22,956 bases of DNA from Candidatus Sumerlaeota bacterium (GTDB lineage Bacteria > Sumerlaeota > Sumerlaeia > JAFGJS01): assembly GCA_016928995.1 (NCBI GenBank), contig JAFGJS010000013.1, positions 1 through 22,956 of the forward strand. Direction: 5' to 3'. A program made the position numbers and the translations under genes. Under the pieces are notes generated by a model. That model saw only the letters and a program-made list of their open reading frames with translations. It was not told the origin of the DNA and did not search any database. Positions 8,100 through 16,079 of this stretch are shown here, piece after piece (position 1 is the first letter of the stretch; each line of letters starts with the position of its first letter).

Positions 8100-8144
8100 A
8101 GCGCAACTCCGTCTCTTCCCAATTATGAATCACGAGAGCGAGCT

Positions 8145-8279
8145 CTAACGGCTCGTTGAAAAAGGATTGCCGGCCAAAATTGTAGCGCTGGCGTCTCGTC
8201 GGCATCCATCCATTCAATGCTCTGCAATCCCTAAAAGCCAGCGAGACGCTGGCGCTACTTTTTTTCAACGGACTGCTAG
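8145..8279. repeat. MITE-like imperfect inverted-repeat element
   Basis: The outer arms 8145-8163 and 8261-8279 are inverted copies (15 of 19 bases identical, all differences transitions), each containing CGTTGAAAAA. Inner arms 8182-8198 and 8242-8258 are also inverted copies around GTAGCGC and GCGTCTCG. The whole 135 bp can fold into one long interrupted hairpin. It has no coding capacity and lies between ptsN and the DUF2298 gene. No clear target-site duplication is visible. It may be a miniature mobile element or a REP-type repeat, and it may also act as the ptsN terminator. Confidence 0.65.
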
Positions 8280-8337
8280 CCGGGGCGCCGGTCTTTTCGT
8301 GACTTTTTGATTGTCATTCGCCGCCGCCCGGCTTTTG

Positions 8338-10545
8338 ATGCAGGGCATGTCTTCCTGCATTGCATGGCTGCTCGTTTTAGAGGCGTTGGGATTCTGCCTG
8401 ACGCCAGCCGTTGCGCGGATTTTTCGCGGACGGCATGGCCTCGGCTTGGGCTTTGCGCGCCTGATCGGATTGATGCTGTGCGGGTACGTCGTATGGCTCG
8501 GAGCGAGTCTGCATCTATTCGCCTTTGATGCGACGACGGTGCGATTGGGCTGCGCTCTGGCGCTGCTGGCGCTGCCGGCCTGGCGGCGTTTGCCGTCCGC
8601 GACCGGCATCAGCGCGCGCGAACTGCGCCGCGAATATCTCTTCGACGCCGGCGTGTTTTACGCCGCCTTTGCAATTTTCTTCGCGGTTATGTGGGGCGGA
8701 TTGGCGATCCCCATCGGCGAACGGGCGTTAAACCTGTCGCTGTTCACCTCCATCGACCGCGCCGCGCATTTCCCGCCGCCGGATCTCTGGTGCGCCGGAC
8801 GTCTGCTTAATTATTACTACTTTGGCCATTACCTCGGCGTGTTTCCCGGCAAGGCCGTCGGGCTGTCTCCACTGCAATCCTACTGCCTTTTCTGGGCCAC
8901 GCTGCCCGCGTTGCTGGCGAGCGGCGCGTATTCGCTGACGCGGATGCTGCTGCCGCGCGATGCGCGATGGGCGGGTTTGATCGGACCTTTACTGATTGTG
9001 GGCATCGGCAACCTGAGCGTTGTGCGCGATCTGGTTGTGCATGGCCGTTTTTTTCAGCCTGCCTTCATGTTTCAAATGACGCGCGTGATTCCGCATACGA
9101 TCAACGAGTCGCCGCTCACGTCGGCGATGGTGGCCGAGGCTCACGCGCACCTGATCGCCTTGCCCCTGACCGCGCTGTTTCTCGCTGCATGTTATCAGTG
9201 GCTGCGCAAAATGGAGAATCCCCTGCGCGGCGCATGGGACTGGATCGCGTTTCTGCTGCCTGGTGTTGTGATGGGCTTTAACCTCGCGATCAACGCCTGG
9301 GATCAGGCGACGCACGGCGCGTTCCTGCTGTTCGTAAGTGTCGTTGCCGCATGCCGCAACCGCCGGATCGTCCGTCCGCTGATCGGCGCCGCAGCCATGT
9401 TCGCGCTTGCCTGGCTGCTCTTTGCGCCGTTCCATTTGAATTACGACCGGCCGCCATCCGGTCTGGAATGGCTGCTCAGCCGCACGACTACCCGATTATA
9501 CGACCTGTTCATTCATCCCGGCGCACTGTTCATCGCCGCCGTTGTCATGTTGCTTTTTTCCTATAAACACAACTGGCGCCATGGGAATTTTGCGCGGCGT
9601 ACTGTGTCGAGTTCCGCAATCACGCTGATCATGTTTGCACTCTTTTATGCGTTGCGTCCGCAACGGTTTCAGTTGCACCTGTTTTTTCTGGGAGTATCCG
9701 CGCTGGCGTTGCTGTATGTACGGGATCGCCTGAAAAGCGCGCCATGGATTTATGCCTATCCCGCGTTGCTGCTGCTGTTCAGCGTCGCTGTGCTGTGGGG
9801 CTGCGAATTGCTCAATGTGCGCGTGGTCGTGCCGCCTGAGGATTTCCGCCAGAACACTGTGATGCGCTTTTACCCGCCCGTTTGGGTGATGCTTGGCGCC
9901 GTTGTGGCGCAAGCCATGCATCGTTCCTGGCGCGCATGGCGATGGCGGAAACGGCGCCTCATCGAGCAGCCACGGATGCAGCTTACGTTCCTCGTGATGA
10001 TGTGCGCGCTGATTGCCCTGAGCATCGTTCAACCCGCGACGGGGGCGTGGCTGCGCTTCAAGCACAGCTGGCGCGCTGTGTCGCTCGACGCCGCCTCGCA
10101 CTTACGCTTTCAGCATAACGGGACGGATTTCGAGGCGATTCACTGGATGCGCGAGAACCTGCCGCCGGAAACGATTCTGATCGAGCATCCGGGCATCGCG
10201 CCGTATGGCATGGCGCGCTATTCCATGGGAACCGGCCTTCCGACGGCGCTGGGCGGCACGCATAAGCTTCAGCAACGCAACGTGCCCGACACGGAGATCG
10301 AGGCGCGCCGCCGTGACGTGCTGCGCATTTATACCTCGAACGATTGGGCTGAGATCGAAGCGCTGCTGCGGAAATATGGCGCGACTTGCGTCGTGTATCC
10401 ATTGGCGAGCGGGCCGCTCGGCGGTGTGAATTATTACGATCCAGAGAAACATCCCAGCACACCGGAAAATTTCGCGCTTTTTCGCGAACATGCCCGGACA
10501 GCGCAATCCTGGCCGAATCTGGTCATTTTTTCGTTGAATTTTTGA
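8338..10545 (+). CDS. DUF2298 (Chlor_Arch_YYY) polytopic membrane protein
   Basis: The product has 735 residues from the ATG at 8338; a TTG at 8311 and an ATG at 8347 are alternatives and none has a good ribosome-binding site. It has many membrane segments. The hallmark is the stretch GERALNLSLFTSID...FPPPDLW...LNYYYFGHY at about residues 127-165, which defines the DUF2298 family found in Chloroflexi, archaea and some candidate phyla. The fold is thought to resemble GT-C glycosyltransferases (membrane-embedded enzymes using polyprenyl-phosphate sugars), with a soluble C-terminal part, here about 610-735. The acceptor is unknown. It stands alone, followed by its own terminator. Confidence 0.88.
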   Translation: MQGMSSCIAWLLVLEALGFCLTPAVARIFRGRHGLGLGFARLIGLMLCGYVVWLGASLHLFAFDATTVRLGCALALLALPAWRRLPSATGISARELRREYLFDAGVFYAAFAIFFAVMWGGLAIPIGERALNLSLFTSIDRAAHFPPPDLWCAGRLLNYYYFGHYLGVFPGKAVGLSPLQSYCLFWATLPALLASGAYSLTRMLLPRDARWAGLIGPLLIVGIGNLSVVRDLVVHGRFFQPAFMFQMTRVIPHTINESPLTSAMVAEAHAHLIALPLTALFLAACYQWLRKMENPLRGAWDWIAFLLPGVVMGFNLAINAWDQATHGAFLLFVSVVAACRNRRIVRPLIGAAAMFALAWLLFAPFHLNYDRPPSGLEWLLSRTTTRLYDLFIHPGALFIAAVVMLLFSYKHNWRHGNFARRTVSSSAITLIMFALFYALRPQRFQLHLFFLGVSALALLYVRDRLKSAPWIYAYPALLLLFSVAVLWGCELLNVRVVVPPEDFRQNTVMRFYPPVWVMLGAVVAQAMHRSWRAWRWRKRRLIEQPRMQLTFLVMMCALIALSIVQPATGAWLRFKHSWRAVSLDAASHLRFQHNGTDFEAIHWMRENLPPETILIEHPGIAPYGMARYSMGTGLPTALGGTHKLQQRNVPDTEIEARRRDVLRIYTSNDWAEIEALLRKYGATCVVYPLASGPLGGVNYYDPEKHPSTPENFALFREHARTAQSWPNLVIFSLNF

Positions 10546-10573
10546 ACCGCTTTGAGTCAAAGTATTCCTTCCT

Positions 10574-10610
10574 CGCGGGCAGATTCTTCCGCCCGCGCTT
10601 TATATTTTTT
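10574..10610 (+). terminator. Rho-independent terminator after the DUF2298 gene
   Basis: CGCGGGC (10574-10580) pairs with GCCCGCG (10591-10597) around a 10-base loop, followed by CTTTATATTTTTT. It separates the DUF2298 gene from purE. Confidence 0.75.
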
Positions 10611-10671
10611 GCGCAAAAACAATGCCATCGCCTTTGAACGAGAAGCGACGGCTGGAATCAGGAGGACGCGC

Positions 10672-11193
10672 ATGCCCGCTCCGAAGGTCGCCATTCTTTG
10701 CGGCAGCGACAGCGATTTGCCCACGTTGCAAGCCTGCACGAAGATTCTGACGGATTTCAGCGTGCCGTATGAGCTCAAGGCGCTCTCAGCCCACCGCACT
10801 CCGGACGACGTGCAAGCGTTCGTGCGCCAGGCCGAAAAGCGCGGAGTGAAGGTCTTCATTTGCGCGGCGGGCATGGCCGCGCATCTGGCCGGAGCCGTCG
10901 CGGCGCGCACCACGCTGCCCGTGCTGGGCATTCCGATTGCTTCACCGCCGTTCAACGGCATGGATTCGCTGCTGGCCACGGTGCAGATGCCGCCGGGCGT
11001 TCCCGTGATGACGCTCGCCGCAGGCAAGGCCGGCGCGGCAAACGCCGCCCTGGCCGCGATCCAGATTTTCGCTCTCTCCAGCGCTTCATTGCGCAAGAAA
11101 CTCCAAGCCCATCGCCGGAAAATGGCCGTGGACGTGCGGCGAAAAAATGAGAAACTCGACAAACTGGGGATCGATGGCTATGTCGAAAGTTAA
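10672..11193 (+). CDS. purE: N5-carboxyaminoimidazole ribonucleotide mutase (PurE, class I)
   Basis: The product has 173 residues, the normal PurE length. It converts N5-CAIR to CAIR in de novo purine synthesis, together with PurK. Diagnostic motifs are GSDSDLP at 11-17, SAHRTPDD at 39-46 (catalytic His41), [12 protein letters not shown] at 63-74 and [16 protein letters not shown] at 97-112. These are class I features, so a PurK partner is expected elsewhere. The ATG at 10672 has a perfect AGGAGG at 10660-10665; upstream in-frame codons are ignored for that reason. Its 3' end overlaps pyrR, so the two should be co-transcribed. Confidence 0.95.
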   Translation: MPAPKVAILCGSDSDLPTLQACTKILTDFSVPYELKALSAHRTPDDVQAFVRQAEKRGVKVFICAAGMAAHLAGAVAARTTLPVLGIPIASPPFNGMDSLLATVQMPPGVPVMTLAAGKAGAANAALAAIQIFALSSASLRKKLQAHRRKMAVDVRRKNEKLDKLGIDGYVES

Positions 11194-11722
11194 TAAACTG
11201 CTCAATGAAGAGCAACTGAATGCGACCATCCAGCGCATGGCGGATGAAATCGCCTCGCGCTACGAAAGCCAGAAGGACGCTGTCGCCATCGTCGGCATCC
11301 AGCGCCGGGGCGTCTCCTTCGGGCAGCGCCTGAAGGAGCGCATCGACGAGAAGTGGGGCGGCAGCGTGGACCTTGGCGTGCTCGACATCACGCTGTATCG
11401 CGACGACCTCAGCGCGCCGGGCAGTCAGCCCGAGGTGCGCAACACCCGCATCGACTTCGATGTGCAAAACCGCATCATCCTTCTCACCGACGACGTGCTG
11501 TTCACCGGACGCACCATACGCAGCGCGCTCAATGCCATCGTGGACTTCGGCAGGCCGCAAAAGATCGACCTGATCGTCCTTGTGGATCGGGGCAACCGCG
11601 AACTGCCGATCCAGGCCGACGCCGCCGGGCTGTCCATCGAAACCACGCCTGATCAAACCGTCCAGGTCTATTTTGACGAGTACGATGGCCAAAACTGCGT
11701 GATGCTTCAGACTGATGCGTAA
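11180..11722 (+). CDS. pyrR: PyrR bifunctional pyrimidine regulator / uracil phosphoribosyltransferase
   Basis: The product has 180 residues, standard for PyrR. The PRPP-binding loop is IILLTDDVLFTGRT at 99-112, and the LVDRGNRELPI segment at 134-144 is typical of PyrR. The family makes UMP from uracil and PRPP and in many bacteria also binds pyr mRNA leaders to attenuate transcription. No pyrimidine gene or evident PyrR binding loop is seen here, so regulation of distant genes or plain salvage are both possible. The ATG at 11180 is preferred because GGGGA lies 9 bases upstream. It overlaps the end of purE by 14 bases, so translation may be coupled. Confidence 0.93.
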   Translation: MSKVNKLLNEEQLNATIQRMADEIASRYESQKDAVAIVGIQRRGVSFGQRLKERIDEKWGGSVDLGVLDITLYRDDLSAPGSQPEVRNTRIDFDVQNRIILLTDDVLFTGRTIRSALNAIVDFGRPQKIDLIVLVDRGNRELPIQADAAGLSIETTPDQTVQVYFDEYDGQNCVMLQTDA

Positions 11723-11787
11723 TAAACAATGATCGGAATCGCTCCGCTAGGGAACGGCTGACTTCAATTTGGCTGTGGGGAAATTGC

Positions 11788-13425
11788 TTATCCGATGATC
11801 TGGCGGCGGCCGGTTTCCAGCACGGACGAAGGCGTATGAACCTCTTCCGTGGCCAGGATCCGTCCTTCGCGCAGGCAGGCGTCGAGCGCATCCAGCACTT
11901 CCGGATCGAACTGCTCTCCGGCTTCTTTGTGCATGATGTCCAGCGCCCGGCTGATCGGCATCGGATCGCGGTACGGCCGCGTGCTGGTCATGGCGTCGAA
12001 CGCGTCCGCCACGGACGCGATGCGGACGAGTTGGGGAATTTCATTGTGTTTCAGGCCGTCGGGGTAGCCCTTGCCGTTCACCTTTTCATGATGATGGCGG
12101 ATGATCTTGCGCTCCATATCGGAGAGCCCGAGCGGCTCCACAATGGCGTCGCCGATCACGGGATGCGTCTTGATGATCTCAAACTCCGCGTCGGTGAGCC
12201 GGCCCGGTTTGAGCAACACCACGTCGCTGATGCCGATTTTGCCGATGTCATGCAGCACCGCGCTGAACTTGAGCTGCTCCATTTCCTCCTCGCCGCAGCC
12301 CATTTTTTTCGCCAGGGCCATCGCAAACGCCGTCACGCGCTGAGAGTGCTGGCGGGTGTAGCTGTCGCGCGCCTCCAGTGTGAAGACGAGGGTTTTAAGG
12401 GTGTCCACCAGGTTCGAGTAAATGCCCTCATAGAGCAGATTGTTTTCGATGCGGATGGCCAGTTTGTCCGCCAATTGCTCAATCATCCAGCGTTCGCTGA
12501 GCGAGAAATCCGTGCGATCACGCTTATCCGCCAGATTCAACACCCCAAACAGCTCGTCGCCGATCAACAGCGGCACGGACATGAATGACTTTGTGTAGTA
12601 ACGGCGATTGATCGGATCCGCGATCAGCGGATTTTCCTCTCCCTGCTTCTGGTGGATGATGCGCCGTTCGCGAGCCACCGCGCCGACGATTCCTTCGCCG
12701 ATGCGCACCTGGCTGTTCCGGATGACCTCTTCAGGAATGCCGATCGCCGCGCGGATGGACAGATAGCCGCTGGCGCGGTCGTAGATCATCAGCGATACGC
12801 GTTCGGCGTCTGTGATGTCGCGCGTCAGCGAGATTGCCTCGGAGAACAACTCGTCATTGTCGGTGATGGCCGCGAAGCGCTCGTTGATCATCACCAATTG
12901 CGTCAGCTGGTTGATCTTCACTTGCAGATCGCGGTTCAGTTTTTCGATCACCGCTTTCTGATTCACCTCGGCCAGCAGATGCTCGTTTTGCCGCAGCAGT
13001 TTGCGCTCATTGATCGCCCGTTGGATCACCTGGGTGGTCAGTTCGGCGTCGAACGGCTTGGTGACGAACTCCAGCGCTCCTTTTTTCATCGCCTCGATGG
13101 CCAGATTGACGGAGGGATAGCCGGTGATAATGACAACGGGCAGGCCGGGGCGCAGAACTTTGACTTTTTCCAGCAGCTCCAGCCCGGACATTTTCGGCAT
13201 CTGCACGTCGCAGATCACCAGGTCGTAATCAGTCTGACAGATTTTCTCAATGGCCAGGATTCCGGTTTGGACGCAATCAACGGCATGCCCCAGCGGCTCG
13301 ATGATGTCGCTGAGCGTTTCGAGAATCAACTCATGATCATCCACGATCAGGATCCGCGCGGAATCCTGGGGAGGGTAATGTTTCACTTCCAGCGGTTGAA
13401 TAGCCATGCCTTCAGCTTTCTTCAT
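11788..13425 (-). CDS. REC-GAF-HD-GYP response regulator (c-di-GMP phosphodiesterase)
   Basis: The product has 545 residues. Domains in order: a receiver domain at about 23-140 with acidic pocket Asp29/Asp30, phospho-acceptor Asp73 and Lys123; a coiled linker at about 140-185; a GAF domain at about 190-330; and an HD-GYP domain at about 335-530. The phosphodiesterase residues are present: His360, His392-Asp393, His421, HHH at 444-446, GYP at 453-455 and Asp474. HD-GYP enzymes hydrolyse c-di-GMP to pGpG or GMP, so it should lower c-di-GMP in response to phosphorylation and a GAF ligand. The ATG at 13425 is used; an ATG at 13407 is possible. The gene starts 25 bases after the other response regulator gene, so they form an operon. 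No histidine kinase is encoded here. Confidence 0.93.
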   Translation of the reverse strand: MKKAEGMAIQPLEVKHYPPQDSARILIVDDHELILETLSDIIEPLGHAVDCVQTGILAIEKICQTDYDLVICDVQMPKMSGLELLEKVKVLRPGLPVVIITGYPSVNLAIEAMKKGALEFVTKPFDAELTTQVIQRAINERKLLRQNEHLLAEVNQKAVIEKLNRDLQVKINQLTQLVMINERFAAITDNDELFSEAISLTRDITDAERVSLMIYDRASGYLSIRAAIGIPEEVIRNSQVRIGEGIVGAVARERRIIHQKQGEENPLIADPINRRYYTKSFMSVPLLIGDELFGVLNLADKRDRTDFSLSERWMIEQLADKLAIRIENNLLYEGIYSNLVDTLKTLVFTLEARDSYTRQHSQRVTAFAMALAKKMGCGEEEMEQLKFSAVLHDIGKIGISDVVLLKPGRLTDAEFEIIKTHPVIGDAIVEPLGLSDMERKIIRHHHEKVNGKGYPDGLKHNEIPQLVRIASVADAFDAMTSTRPYRDPMPISRALDIMHKEAGEQFDPEVLDALDACLREGRILATEEVHTPSSVLETGRRQIIG

Positions 13426-13450
13426 GCAGTCGATCCCGGCGCAGGCAGCA

Positions 13451-14242
13451 TTAAACGTCGGATTTCATGTTTTTCAACAGCGCGTCCCGCTTGCGCTGCT
13501 CGTGTTCTTCCTCGGAGATCAATCCTTCGCGCCGTTGACGGCTCAGCTCGCGCAATTCTCGCATCAACCGGTCCTTGGGCGGACCAGTCATTTTCTCATA
13601 CTGTTGCAGATCCCCCGTGCGAGCCGATGGCTTCACGCCTTCCGTGATTCCCGCGGACAATCCAGGCAGGCGTTGCTCCTGTTCTTTTTCATACCCCGCC
13701 TGCTCCAACCGTTCCTCCAGTGCACGGCACCGTTGCCGTAATTGCTCCAATTCCTGCTCCTGCGCCCTCATCTGAAGGCACATATGTTCCTGCCGTCGCG
13801 CCAAGCGCACTCGCTCGATCGCGTTTTTCACCATTAGTTTGAATTCCTGCACCTGAAACGGCTTCGTCAGGTAGTTATACGCCCCGTAATCAATCGCCTT
13901 GAGCGTCGTCTCCAGCGAGCCGTATCCCGTGATCAAAACCACCAGCGCATTCGGCTGGCATTCCCGCGCGCTGCGCAGGATTTCCAAGCCATCCACGTCC
14001 GGCATCATCAGGTCGGTGATGATGATGTCCATCGAATATGTCTTCAGGTGCTCGAGCGCTTCCTTGCTGTCAGAGTAGGCGCGCACTTCCAGCCCCGTTT
14101 GATCGGCAAACAGGTCCACCAGCAGTTCCAGCACGGTGGGATCGTCGTCCACCAGCATCATTTTCAGCTGGTCGTCCATGTCGATCACTCTTTCACTTTC
14201 CTCCGGAAAGTCCAGCATTTGCATGGCATAGTTCAGGTTCAT
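13451..14242 (-). CDS. Response regulator with coiled coil and SHOCT-like C-terminal tail
   Basis: The product has 263 residues from the ATG at 14242, chosen because GAGAAG lies 7 bases upstream; a TTG 27 bases earlier is unlikely. The receiver domain covers about 25-145: Asp32-34 pocket, phospho-acceptor Asp77 (IITDLMMP), Thr105 and Lys127 in YLTKPF. It is followed by a coiled coil at about 146-188, a proline/glycine-rich linker, and a tail at about 224-257 (RLMRELRELSRQRREGLISEE) that resembles the SHOCT motif, a short helical hairpin with the pattern L..L...GLI..EE. No DNA-binding or enzymatic output domain is present, so it probably acts by protein contacts or oligomerisation. It is the first gene of a two-gene operon with the HD-GYP regulator. 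Confidence 0.88.
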   Translation of the reverse strand: MNLNYAMQMLDFPEESERVIDMDDQLKMMLVDDDPTVLELLVDLFADQTGLEVRAYSDSKEALEHLKTYSMDIIITDLMMPDVDGLEILRSARECQPNALVVLITGYGSLETTLKAIDYGAYNYLTKPFQVQEFKLMVKNAIERVRLARRQEHMCLQMRAQEQELEQLRQRCRALEERLEQAGYEKEQEQRLPGLSAGITEGVKPSARTGDLQQYEKMTGPPKDRLMRELRELSRQRREGLISEEEHEQRKRDALLKNMKSDV

Positions 14243-14350
14243 GGTAGATCTTCTCACGCCGTCCGTCAAATCATTGGTCTCGCATACGCAAGATCCCTTG
14301 CATTGCTAATAGCGAGACTCCAGAGCTTCATCGGCGCATTCGCGCCGTTA

Positions 14351-14617
14351 TCAATCGGACGAATGGCTTCGCGCTGGAATCAAGCCTGGAATTCCTTCCT
14401 TTTTCTCATAATCCGCCAAGATCCTCTGAACAAGACTGCGCCGCCGGAAAGGCAGCGAACATTGCCAGCTGCCGCGTTGCATGAACGTCACACTATGGAT
14501 CTGTTTTACTCCCGCCCCCTGCTTCACACTTAAATCATCAGCCACGAAGGCGTTTTGGTCAAATTGCCGATCCAGAATGCGATCGATTCTTTGCCGTGTT
14601 AAATACTTATGCTTCAT
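14351..14617 (-). CDS. Doubtful small ORF, 88 residues
   Basis: An 88-residue open frame with an ATG start lies in the gap between the response regulator and the next + strand gene, so it is not the shadow of a recognised gene. The protein is basic and helical (KYLTRQRIDRILDRQF, later RRRSLVQRILADYEKK). I recognise no family. The ribosome-binding site is weak (GGTGGTG about 6 bases upstream). It points the same way as the response regulator operon, about 108 bases ahead of it. It may be a real small gene, a decayed fragment or chance. Confidence 0.35.
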   Translation of the reverse strand: MKHKYLTRQRIDRILDRQFDQNAFVADDLSVKQGAGVKQIHSVTFMQRGSWQCSLPFRRRSLVQRILADYEKKEGIPGLIPARSHSSD

Positions 14618-14899
14618 GATTCACACCACCCATGCGCCCATAGACATAAGATTAGATGGAACGATACATTCCTTCTGATATTTTTTTCGACAAGCAGGCT
14701 GCCGAACTTTAATTTCTTTTTCGTTTAAATTCTCATAAATCTCATGATCCGAGTATTTTATTCTTTTATGTTGAATATTCTTCGCCATTATTTTGACGAT
14801 ATTTGACGGTTTATAGCTGTCACATTGATTGAATCATGGCGCCGGTCAATCAAACATTCCTTTTACCGGTTGATTTTCCGGCGATATTCGGTGAAAAAT
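14618..14899. other. AT-rich intergenic control region
   Basis: About 280 bases, strongly AT-rich from about 14640, with no gene. It holds two close direct copies of TTTGACG (around 14792 and 14802) just upstream of the + strand orphan gene, which could be a regulator site or -35-like sequences, but no well-spaced -10 is evident. It probably contains promoters for both directions. Confidence 0.4.
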
Positions 14900-16009
14900 A
14901 TGCCTGCTATGTCAAAATTCCATCCTATTCGCGTCGTTATTGTTTTTGCATGCTGCGCCGCCCTGACGGCGACGGGGCGCACGGAGCCTGATGATACGAC
15001 CTTATCAGGCGTCGTTTTACTCAAAGCGGAAGCTGATTTGCATGATTTTTTCGGCCAGGATCTGCTGCCATTTTTTCACGAAGGCCAGCCGCGCGAGGAG
15101 AACAGCGCGGCGTATTACGTTGAGGCTTTCGATTTATACACTTCAGCCACGAGCGGTCTGTCTGCTTCGATATTGAATGATCCCACGCAGCTGGACGCGA
15201 TGCCCGCGATTCAGGACGCGCTGGATCGGATCGAGGCCGGAGCGGACTGCGGTCCGTGCGACTTCAGCGGCTTGTACGACTTTTCGCTCAGCGGATATTT
15301 CCATGAGCGTCCGGATTCCATTGAAATTCGCATGCTGGCGTACCTTTTATTTCAGCGCACCGTGCGCGAACTCAAGCTCCGGCATTTTGAGCCGGCGTTG
15401 CGGCATGCCCACCACGGAGTGATTTTCGGCGCGCATCTATATATCAGCGCCGAGACGCACACGCAGGCGTCCATGGCGCTGGAGATTCTCGCCGCCGCCT
15501 GCGGACAGACGCGAAATGTGGAGCGTGAACTGGGATCGTCATTCAAGGCTCACGACATGGACCTGCTGATGAGGCATTATCGCGAGATCATGGAGCAGCA
15601 CGTGCGGCTCGCGCCTCCCATCCGCTCCACCGCGCACTATGATTATGAATTGACCCTGCAGAATCTGCTCAATCCGCTGGCCGTGGTGCGGATGGAAGGC
15701 TTGCGCATGCTCGGCAACGTGATCGATCCGCGCGTCAATCCCGAGCATATCGTCAGTCCGTCGTACCGCGAATTGCGCATCCACGTGAGCAACGACCGCG
15801 AGAAAATTCTGCGTTTGCTGGAGAATATCGCGAAGGACGATCCTGAGCCGCGCGTACGGCAGCTCGCCGCTCAACTCAAACAGACGCTGGAGGAGCGTAA
15901 AACATTCGAACCGCTCATCGAAAAGCAGGATGAGCCTGCGGAACCGGAAAGCATCGAGACCTTGATGCGGGAACTGGAGGAACTGAAAAAACAAACCGGA
16001 CGGCAATAA
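14900..16009 (+). CDS. Orphan secreted protein with HEAT-like helical C-terminal half
   Basis: The product has 369 residues from the ATG at 14900, which has GGTGA about 5 bases upstream; an ATG at 14909 is also possible. A signal peptide is visible (MSKFHPIRVVIVFACCAALTATG). I recognise no family for the body. The middle is helical and contains a CGPCDFSGLYDF segment. The C-terminal part (MEGLRMLGNVIDPRVNPEH, and DPEPRVRQLAAQLKQTL) has the helix-turn-helix spacing of HEAT-type repeats, and the end is a charged coiled segment (ETLMRELEELKKQ). It probably works outside the cytoplasmic membrane. It precedes lnt by 70 bases on the same strand and could be co-transcribed. Confidence 0.7.
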   Translation: MPAMSKFHPIRVVIVFACCAALTATGRTEPDDTTLSGVVLLKAEADLHDFFGQDLLPFFHEGQPREENSAAYYVEAFDLYTSATSGLSASILNDPTQLDAMPAIQDALDRIEAGADCGPCDFSGLYDFSLSGYFHERPDSIEIRMLAYLLFQRTVRELKLRHFEPALRHAHHGVIFGAHLYISAETHTQASMALEILAAACGQTRNVERELGSSFKAHDMDLLMRHYREIMEQHVRLAPPIRSTAHYDYELTLQNLLNPLAVVRMEGLRMLGNVIDPRVNPEHIVSPSYRELRIHVSNDREKILRLLENIAKDDPEPRVRQLAAQLKQTLEERKTFEPLIEKQDEPAEPESIETLMRELEELKKQTGRQ

Positions 16010-16079
16010 CTTGTGTGAATTATGAGTTGATAACGCGGCGCGGGGCCGCTCTAAATGGTTCCATTAATCTCACGCATGA

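Noticed and set aside
12652-13647. A 331-residue open frame on the + strand
   Set aside because: It is antisense to the HD-GYP regulator, which has complete catalytic motifs.
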